Part shown: positions 57,894-64,000 of the stretch, one piece after another
Numbering within the stretch: the first letter of the stretch is position 1
Layout: each line of letters begins with the position of its first letter
Assembly: GCA_020555605.1 (NCBI GenBank)
Contig: JAJCJC010000002.1
Span: 124,001 to 188,000, forward strand
Reading direction: 5' to 3'
Length of the DNA: 64,000 nucleotides
DNA from: a bacterium 210917-SL.2.15
GTDB lineage: Bacteria; Bacillota; Clostridia; Oscillospirales; Oscillospiraceae
Notes under the pieces: generated by a model
The model's database searches: none
The model's input: the letters and a program-made list of their open reading frames with translations, nothing else
Told to the model about the DNA's origin: nothing
Translations under genes and position numbers: made by a program

Positions 57894-59248
57894 AACAAGT
57901 AAAACGGCGCACCTGGTTCTGCCTGGTGTTCACAGCCCTGCTGGCCCTTGGCGCCCTGCTCTTTCTGGCACGCTATTTCACCGTCGGCGGAGACTGGGCC
58001 TCCTTCAGCGCCAACAAGCATATTTACGACAAGAGCGGCCAACTGATCAGCGGCGCCGTGCTGGATCGAACCGGCGCCGTGCTTTACGATGCCGCCGCTG
58101 GAACCTACAACGACGATAAAACCACCCGTCAAGCCACACTTCACGCCGTGGGCGACCGCTCCGGCAACATTGCCACCGGCGCCAAACAGACCTTCAGTGA
58201 ACAGTTAAGCGGCTTCAACCCTATTCTCGGCACCACCACCGGTGGGCACAATGTATATCTCACCCTGGACGCGGATCTGAACCGGACGGCCTATGAGGCC
58301 CTGAACGGGCGCAAAGGTGCCGTCGGCGTGTATAATTACAAAACCGGAGAGCTTTTGTGCATGGTCAGCACCCCCACCTTCGACCCGGAAAACCCGCCGG
58401 AGATCCAAGACGGCGACAGCCGCTACGAAGGGGTATACCTCAATCGTTTTCTCTCGGCCACCTACACGCCTGGTTCCGTGTTCAAGCTGGTCACTACCAT
58501 GGCCGCCATCGAAACATTGAACGATTATGAGAACCGCACTTACACCTGTACCGGTAGTACGGAAATCGGCGGCCAGGCCATCACCTGCCCCAGCGCCCAC
58601 GGGGACATGGATATCTACGGTGCTCTCGCCAACTCCTGCAATTGTTTTTATGCTCAGCTCGCCGTGGAAATGGGCGGCAAGACCATGTGGCAGTATGCCA
58701 AAAAGGTTGGTCTCCTTGACAGTCTTTCCGTCAGCGGCATTTCCACGGCCGCAGGCAGCTTCACCGCCGCCGAAGAGGGCAGCGCCGACCTGGGCTGGTC
58801 CGGCGTGGGCCAGTACAACGACCTGGTGAATCCCTGCGCCATGATGACGCTGTGCGGCACCATTGCCAACCGGGGCACGCAGGTCCTGCCCCGGCTGCTG
58901 CTGAAAGAAACCACCGCTGCGGGCCTGAGCGCCGGGCACTCCCGGGCCGAAAAACACAGCGGTACCCTCTCATCGGACACCTGCGTCCTGCTGGCTTCCA
59001 TGATGCGCCGCAATGTGACCGAGCATTACGGCCAGAGTTCCTTCGGCGACCTGGCCGTGTGCGCTAAGTCGGGCACCGCCGAGGTGGGCAGCGACGCGCG
59101 CCCCCACTCCTGGTTCACCGGTTTTGTAGACGATGAGGACCACCCCTTGGCCTTCGTCGTGGTGGTGGAAAACGGCGGCAGCGGCGCGTCCGTGGCCGGC
59201 AATGTCGCCGCAAAAGTGCTGACCGCGGCTGCAGAAGCAGGCTATTAA
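57890..59248 (+). CDS. Class B penicillin-binding protein (transpeptidase)
   Basis: The protein has 452 residues: one N-terminal membrane helix, a short N-terminal domain, and a transpeptidase with SxxK in TPGSVFKLVT, SxN in LANSCNCFYAQL and KSG in CAKSGTAEVG (KSGT in place of KTGT). It resembles PbpA-type proteins in actinobacteria and clostridia encoded next to FHA/SEDS genes. Together with the SEDS protein it forms a glycan polymerase-crosslinking pair. ATGA overlap indicates translational coupling. Confidence 0.94.
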   Translation: MKQVKRRTWFCLVFTALLALGALLFLARYFTVGGDWASFSANKHIYDKSGQLISGAVLDRTGAVLYDAAAGTYNDDKTTRQATLHAVGDRSGNIATGAKQTFSEQLSGFNPILGTTTGGHNVYLTLDADLNRTAYEALNGRKGAVGVYNYKTGELLCMVSTPTFDPENPPEIQDGDSRYEGVYLNRFLSATYTPGSVFKLVTTMAAIETLNDYENRTYTCTGSTEIGGQAITCPSAHGDMDIYGALANSCNCFYAQLAVEMGGKTMWQYAKKVGLLDSLSVSGISTAAGSFTAAEEGSADLGWSGVGQYNDLVNPCAMMTLCGTIANRGTQVLPRLLLKETTAAGLSAGHSRAEKHSGTLSSDTCVLLASMMRRNVTEHYGQSSFGDLAVCAKSGTAEVGSDARPHSWFTGFVDDEDHPLAFVVVVENGGSGASVAGNVAAKVLTAAAEAGY

Positions 59249-59256
59249 GCAGAAAC

Positions 59257-59299
59257 AATGGCTGCTGTATGTCCTTCAGGCAGCCATTGCTCCTTTTTT
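59257..59299 (+). terminator. Terminator after the PBP gene
   Basis: CAATGGCTGC and GCAGCCATTG form a 10-bp stem, followed by CTCCTTTTTT. Confidence 0.88.
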
Positions 59300-59445
59300 G
59301 TACTTCCCAAATTGAAACTTTTTCGAAATTCTTTGGTTTTTCTTAAGTTTTTCTTTGGTTACAGGGTGACAAACTGTTCATTTTATGTCATAATATTGTT
59401 TTTGGTGAGGCATTTGCCCCAATTTTTTGCATGAGGAGAAGTATT

Positions 59446-60552
59446 ATGACGGGACACTATATGTACGGCTGTGACTACGATCATTTCCGCCATCTGCTCG
59501 CGGAGCACCAGGCTGATCTTGATCCGGCACAGCGCGGACGCATTGAGGAATGTCTGCGCTATTCCCGCTTTCTCACCCGCTTTGCAAAAATCGAGCGTCT
59601 TTTCTGGGATAAGCGTATCCGCGCTGTAGAGGTCACGAAGCCGCCCCTGTTCATTCTCGGCCACTGGCGCAGCGGAACGACGTATCTGTTCAATCTGCTC
59701 TCCTGCGATCCGGAGATGGCGTTCATGGACTCTATGACCACCTTCACCTTTCACAATTTTCTTCTGCTACGCTATCATCTGCCCAAGCATTACCGCAGCA
59801 AGCTGACCGGCGACCGCTACGGCGATGATATGGAGTTCCTGCCCCACTCGCCCCAGGAAGAGTGCTACGCTATCGCCAATTGTATTGACGAAACCTTTAC
59901 TCACCTGATCACTTTTCCGCAAAGCTATCAGGAATATATGGACCTCGCTTTTGAGGACGGCATGACCGACGCGCAGAAGCAGCGCTGGCGCGCCACGCAT
60001 GAATACCTGCTCAAGAAAATCACCTATTTCCGCAGGGGAAAGCGCATCCTGTTCAAAAGCCCGGACAACACCGCAAAAATGGGGATGCTCCACGATTTGT
60101 ACCCCGAAGCAAAATTTGTACATATCTACCGCGACCCCTATAAGGTGCTCCTGTCCACCATCCATATGTTTGAGGCGGGCATGCAGGCCATGACGTTTGA
60201 AAAGGTCCCACCCCACGCGCTGATTGAGGACATGGCCGTGCAGTTTTACAAGCGCATCTATCTGCAATACCTCAAAGACATGGCCCGCGTACCCCGGGAA
60301 CAGCTGGTGGAAATCGCCTACAGCGACCTGACGCGCGCGCCCATCGACACCCTTGCACAGATTTATACTGCCTTGGATCTGCCCGGGTTTGAAGCGGCCC
60401 GGCCGCAGATGCTCGCCCATATCGAGAGCCAGCGCGCCTACCGCACCAACCGCTTCGAACTGCCGGATGCGCTGCGCCGGAAGATCAACCGAGAACTGGG
60501 CTTTTTCTTTGACCATTACCATATTCCGATGCAGACGGAAAAAGGAGACTGA
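59446..60552 (+). CDS. PAPS-dependent sulfotransferase
   Basis: The start ATG at 59446 follows GAGGAG; 368 residues. The 5'-phosphosulfate loop is [15 protein letters not shown] near residue 71 and the 3'-phosphate site is [17 protein letters not shown] near 224; [10 protein letters not shown] also fits the family (sulfotransferase_3 style). No signal peptide or membrane helix is evident. It transfers sulfate from PAPS to an unknown acceptor. The two following genes make PAPS, so this is a dedicated sulfation operon. Confidence 0.92.
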   Translation: MTGHYMYGCDYDHFRHLLAEHQADLDPAQRGRIEECLRYSRFLTRFAKIERLFWDKRIRAVEVTKPPLFILGHWRSGTTYLFNLLSCDPEMAFMDSMTTFTFHNFLLLRYHLPKHYRSKLTGDRYGDDMEFLPHSPQEECYAIANCIDETFTHLITFPQSYQEYMDLAFEDGMTDAQKQRWRATHEYLLKKITYFRRGKRILFKSPDNTAKMGMLHDLYPEAKFVHIYRDPYKVLLSTIHMFEAGMQAMTFEKVPPHALIEDMAVQFYKRIYLQYLKDMARVPREQLVEIAYSDLTRAPIDTLAQIYTALDLPGFEAARPQMLAHIESQRAYRTNRFELPDALRRKINRELGFFFDHYHIPMQTEKGD

Positions 60553-60557
60553 ACGCC

Positions 60558-61454
60558 ATGGATCACAAGCAAATGGATTATCTCGACAAGTTGGAGGCCA
60601 AAAGCATTTACATCCTGCGGGAGGCTTACGCCTCCTTCGACAAACTGTGCATGCTCTGGTCCATCGGCAAGGACTCCACCGTCCTGTTGTGGCTGGCGCG
60701 CAAAGCCTTTTTCGGCCATGTCCCCTTCCCTCTGGTCCATGTGGACACCCATTACAAGATCCCCGAAATGATCGAATACCGCGACCGTCTGGCTAAGGAA
60801 TACGGGCTGTATATGATTTACGGCGAAAACAGCGAATCCCTGAAAAACAAGCAGACTTGGCCCGATGGCAACGTCAGCCGCCTGGAATGCTGTAAGAATT
60901 TGAAAACCGAAGCCCTGAAGCACACCCTGAGCGGCGAGTGGCCCCGTTATCGGCTGAATCTGCAGACCGGAAACTACGAAGTGGACGCCGACCGCACCGC
61001 CTACACCGGCGTGATCGTGGGCGCCCGGGCTGATGAGGAAGGTTCTCGCTCCAAGGAGCGCTACTTCTCCCCCCGGGACAAAAACAACGACTGGAATGTG
61101 GACGATCAGCCGCCGGAATTCTGGAACCAGTTCAAAACCGATTTCGCCCCCGGCACCCATCTGCGCATCCACCCGCTGCTGGACTGGACGGAGCTGAACG
61201 TGTGGGAATACATCGAGCGGGAGAACATCCCCACCGTGTCGCTGTACTATGACCAGGGCGACGGCACACGCTACCGCTCTCTTGGCTGCTGGCCCTGCAC
61301 CAAACCGATCCGCTCCACCTCCAAGAACGTCCGGGACATCATCGACGAGCTGCGCTCCGGCGCCCTGGCGGGCATTGCCGAGCGCTCCGGCCGCGCCCAG
61401 GACAAAGAGGACGGCGGCGGCCTGGAAACCCTGCGCCGGGACGGCTATATGTGA
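60558..61454 (+). CDS. cysD: Sulfate adenylyltransferase subunit 2, CysD
   Basis: The protein has 298 residues. The PP-loop [20 protein letters not shown] binds ATP; other landmarks are [40 protein letters not shown] and the C-terminal [14 protein letters not shown]. With CysN it forms APS from sulfate and ATP. It is five bases after the sulfotransferase stop with AAGGAG inside that gene's end. Confidence 0.96.
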   Translation: MDHKQMDYLDKLEAKSIYILREAYASFDKLCMLWSIGKDSTVLLWLARKAFFGHVPFPLVHVDTHYKIPEMIEYRDRLAKEYGLYMIYGENSESLKNKQTWPDGNVSRLECCKNLKTEALKHTLSGEWPRYRLNLQTGNYEVDADRTAYTGVIVGARADEEGSRSKERYFSPRDKNNDWNVDDQPPEFWNQFKTDFAPGTHLRIHPLLDWTELNVWEYIERENIPTVSLYYDQGDGTRYRSLGCWPCTKPIRSTSKNVRDIIDELRSGALAGIAERSGRAQDKEDGGGLETLRRDGYM

Positions 61455-61469
61455 GAGGGGGCGCACACT

Positions 61470-63317
61470 GTGCTGGAAGATATCATGAACATTGTCGTTG
61501 TGGGCCATGTGGACCACGGCAAAAGCACCGTCATCGGCCATTTGCTGGCCGACACAGATTCCCTGCCCAAAGGCAAGCTGGACGCCATCCGGGAAAACTG
61601 CAAGCGCAACTCCAAACCCTTTGAGTACGCCTTTCTGCTGGATGCACTGAAAAATGAGCAGTCCCAAGGCATTACCATTGACACCTGCCGCTGTTTTTTC
61701 AAGACAGAAAAGCGCCGCTATATTATCATCGACGCGCCGGGCCATATCGAGTTCCTGAAAAACATGGTCACTGGCGCTTCCCGCGCCGAAGCGGCCCTGA
61801 TGGTGATCGACGCCTCCCACGGCGTGGAGGAAAACACACGCCGCCACGGCTACTACCTGTCCATGCTGGGCATCAAGCAGGTCGCTGTGCTGGTGAATAA
61901 GATGGATCTGATCGGCTACGATCGGAATAAATACGAAACGATCTGTCAAGAATATACTGCATTCCTAAAGGAAATCGGCATTGCGCCCAAAACCTTTATC
62001 CCGGTTTCCGCCCGGGTGGGCGACAATATCGCCACCCCTTCTGCCGAAATGCCCTGGTACCACGGAATGACTGTGCTGCAGGCACTGGACAGCTTTGAAA
62101 ACATTCAACCCTCCCACCAACTGCCCTTCCGGATGAGTGTACAGGGCGTGTACAAATTCACTGCCGGCGGCGACAACCGCCGCATCATCGCCGGAACCGT
62201 GGATTCCGGCGTGCTCCACGTAGAGGATGAAGTAATATTCTATCCCTCCGGCAAGCGCACCCGGGTAAAGGGGTTTGAAGTGTTCAACGCCGAAGCCCCC
62301 ACGGAAGTGTGGACAGACGAGGCTGCGGGCTTTACTATGTCCGAAGAGATCTACGTCCGCCGCGGCGAGATCGCCTGCCGTGCCGAAGAGCCCGCTCCCC
62401 ATGTGGCCGTGCGCTTCCGGGCAAACCTGTTCTGGCTGGGTCGGGAAAAACTCCGCCCCGGAAAGGAATATCACTTCAAATGCGGCACCCAAAAACTGCC
62501 CATGCGCCTGCTGCAGGTGGAACGGGTGATCAACGCCTCAAACCTGAACTGTGAGGACCGGCAGTGGGTGGAAAAGAATGAAGTGGCCGTATGCACGTTC
62601 CAGCTCGCTTCCCCCGCCGCCTTTGACACCACCGATAAACTGGCCGCCACGTCCCGCTTTGTCATTGTGGACGATTATGAGCAGTCCGGAGGCGGAATTA
62701 TCGTAGAAGCTCTGGAGGATGAAGATTACGACCGGCGCAATATCCGCGCTGGCGCAGGCGCTGTAGACGAAGCCGAGCGCCGCACTCTCACCGGTCAAAA
62801 GGGGCTTGTGGTGTGGTTCACCGGTCTCTCCGGCGCAGGTAAGTCCACTCTGGCTGCCCGGGCGGAACGCCAGCTTTTGGCTGCGGGCATCCCCGCGTTT
62901 TTGCTCGACGGCGACACACTGCGCACCGGCCTGTGCCGCGACTTGGGCTTTTCGGATGACGACCGCACTGAAAATCAGCGCCGTGTGGCCGAGGTTGCTC
63001 TGCTGCTCAAGCAGGCGGGCCATGTAGTGCTGGTGAGCACCATCTCTCCCATGCAGGCCCATCGCGATTACGCTCGTGCGCGCATCGGCGAGGATTTCAT
63101 GGAAATATACGTGAAAGCCGATCTCGCTACCTGTCAAAAGCGTGACCCGAAAAAACTTTACCAAAAGCTGGCCGCAGACGGCATTGAAAATTTCACCGGC
63201 GTCGACTCCGGCTATGAAGTCCCCCAGCACCCGGACCTGGTACTGGATACCATGAAAGAAAGCGAAGAATACTGCACCGGCGCGCTGCTGGAGGCTGTGG
63301 CCAAAAAGCGCAGCTGA
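61470..63317 (+). CDS. cysNC: CysN-CysC fusion: sulfate adenylyltransferase GTPase and APS kinase
   Basis: A GTG start at 61470 follows GAGGGGG (an ATG at 61485 is an alternative); 615 residues. The CysN part has [32 protein letters not shown] and NKMDLIGYD with the beta-barrel domains to about 440. The APS kinase part starts [20 protein letters not shown] and has [20 protein letters not shown]. It drives APS synthesis by GTP hydrolysis and phosphorylates APS to PAPS for the sulfotransferase. No APS or PAPS reductase is seen in the window. Confidence 0.96.
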   Translation: MLEDIMNIVVVGHVDHGKSTVIGHLLADTDSLPKGKLDAIRENCKRNSKPFEYAFLLDALKNEQSQGITIDTCRCFFKTEKRRYIIIDAPGHIEFLKNMVTGASRAEAALMVIDASHGVEENTRRHGYYLSMLGIKQVAVLVNKMDLIGYDRNKYETICQEYTAFLKEIGIAPKTFIPVSARVGDNIATPSAEMPWYHGMTVLQALDSFENIQPSHQLPFRMSVQGVYKFTAGGDNRRIIAGTVDSGVLHVEDEVIFYPSGKRTRVKGFEVFNAEAPTEVWTDEAAGFTMSEEIYVRRGEIACRAEEPAPHVAVRFRANLFWLGREKLRPGKEYHFKCGTQKLPMRLLQVERVINASNLNCEDRQWVEKNEVAVCTFQLASPAAFDTTDKLAATSRFVIVDDYEQSGGGIIVEALEDEDYDRRNIRAGAGAVDEAERRTLTGQKGLVVWFTGLSGAGKSTLAARAERQLLAAGIPAFLLDGDTLRTGLCRDLGFSDDDRTENQRRVAEVALLLKQAGHVVLVSTISPMQAHRDYARARIGEDFMEIYVKADLATCQKRDPKKLYQKLAADGIENFTGVDSGYEVPQHPDLVLDTMKESEEYCTGALLEAVAKKRS

Positions 63318-63354
63318 GTTCCCCCTATTTCGATAAGAAACGGAAAACGACCTT

Positions 63355-64000
63355 ATGTTTGAACTTCTCATATGCATCGCCGCCAGCCTGGGCGCCGGTG
63401 TCACGGCGGGCCTGGCCGGCATCTCCACCGCCACGGTCATTTCCCCGCTGCTCATCGCTCTGCTGGGTTTCGACGCATACGAAGCCCTGGGCATCGCGCT
63501 GGCCGCAGACGTTTTGTCTTCCGCCCTGGCGGCAGTGACCTACAGCCGGCAAAAGCACATTCTGTATAAAAAAAGCCTGCTGGTGCTAATCCCTGCAACA
63601 CTGTTCACCCTGTTGGGCAGCTATGTGGGCTACAGCGTGTCCCGGGGATTTCTCTCCTATCTTTCCCTGATCGGCATGATCCTCATGGGGGTAAAATTCC
63701 TGACCAAACCCGTCAAGGAAGAGAATCAGCCCCTGCGCTTTGTCAACTCCCGCCGCCGCGAAGTGCTGTGCCACTTGGGCACCGGCGTGATCATTGGTTC
63801 CATCTGCGGCTTCTGCGGTGTGGGCGGCGGCATGATGATGCTTTTGATCTTCACCGTCCTTCTGGGTTATGATATGAAGTCCGCCGTAGGCACCAGTATC
63901 TTCATTATGACCTTCATCGCCGCCGTGGGCGCTGTGAGCCACTATGCCTTCATCGGCACCGTGCACCATATGACGGCGCTGGCCGTGTGCGTTGTCACCA
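63355..64000 (+). CDS. TauE/SafE family permease, 3' end outside window
   Basis: The frame opens at ATG 63355 (MFELLICIAASLGAGVTAGL) and is still open at the window end (215 residues seen). Hydrophobic segments at about 4-25, 30-55, 75-95, 100-118, 140-165 and 180-205 and the repeat motifs AGLAGISTATVISPLLIALL and CGFCGVGGGMMMLLIF fit the TauE/SafE family, which moves sulfite, sulfonates or sulfate-like anions. It lies 37 bases after cysNC, so it may supply sulfate for PAPS synthesis. Confidence 0.88.
   Translation, partial: MFELLICIAASLGAGVTAGLAGISTATVISPLLIALLGFDAYEALGIALAADVLSSALAAVTYSRQKHILYKKSLLVLIPATLFTLLGSYVGYSVSRGFLSYLSLIGMILMGVKFLTKPVKEENQPLRFVNSRRREVLCHLGTGVIIGSICGFCGVGGGMMMLLIFTVLLGYDMKSAVGTSIFIMTFIAAVGAVSHYAFIGTVHHMTALAVCVVT

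Overview
The window (about 57% GC by eye, densely packed) reads as chromosome of an anaerobic, probably gut-type Clostridia (Firmicutes). The clues are NiaR-controlled NAD synthesis, DUF975, YaaA, a VanZ-like protein, a clostridial multidomain flavodiiron protein, oxygen-sensitive glycyl-radical chemistry and an ANTAR (EutV-type) RNA-binding regulator. An Oscillospiraceae-like host is a guess from overall style only.

Layout. 1-6 kb: the end of ilvD, a frameshifted SMR exporter, a DUF975 membrane protein, a peroxiredoxin, YaaA, three tRNA genes (Ser-GCT, Ser-TGA, Pro-GGG) and a frameshifted VanZ-like gene. 6-11 kb: an SDR, a flavodiiron protein with two rubredoxins, and a CoA-transferase. 11-36 kb: a large minus-strand bacterial microcompartment (BMC) locus. 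37-45 kb: an esterase, an LCP protein, two CobW-type GTPases (one very His-rich), IS3 and S-layer remnants, a GNAT protein, and a FabD/thiolase/DUF35 operon. 45-49 kb: nadA-nadB-nadC-niaR. 49-59 kb: a SEC-C protein, MscS, a lipoprotein, DUF4261, a nucleoside phosphorylase, TrkH, and an FtsW/RodA-FHA fusion with a penicillin-binding protein. 59-64 kb: a PAPS-dependent sulfotransferase with CysD and CysN-CysC, then a TauE/SafE permease cut by the window end.

The BMC locus is the centre of interest. A Eut-like scaffold (EutS-, EutL-, EutP-, EutJ-, EutT-like proteins, an EutQ-like cupin, and an EutV/EutW regulator pair) plus PduA-, PduT-, PduS- and PduL-like parts is combined with a glycyl radical enzyme (GRE) and its activase in place of the B12-dependent lyase. 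Two acylating aldehyde dehydrogenases, PduL and a CoA-transferase would carry the aldehyde product through acyl-CoA to acyl-phosphate or acid. No alcohol dehydrogenase of the usual BMC type and no pentameric vertex protein (EutN/PduN type) is visible. The GRE, activase and one shell gene occur twice as a nearly perfect 3,961-bp direct repeat (23171-27131 and 29768-33728). The second copy carries an MFS transporter, and a toxin-antitoxin pair lies between the copies.

Control is unusually legible. Both GRE modules and the CoA-transferase have the same 5' leader: a TTGACA/-10 promoter with a 17-bp spacer, a hairpin with an invariant AATGGC hexaloop (A1, G4) on a covarying stem, then an intrinsic terminator. 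This is the expected architecture of an ANTAR antitermination target, and the ANTAR regulator is encoded next door. The promoter of that regulator lies between two inverted 21-bp sites beside a decayed tyrosine recombinase, which raises the possibility of phase variation. The GRE substrate cannot be settled from the sequence; choline looks unlikely.
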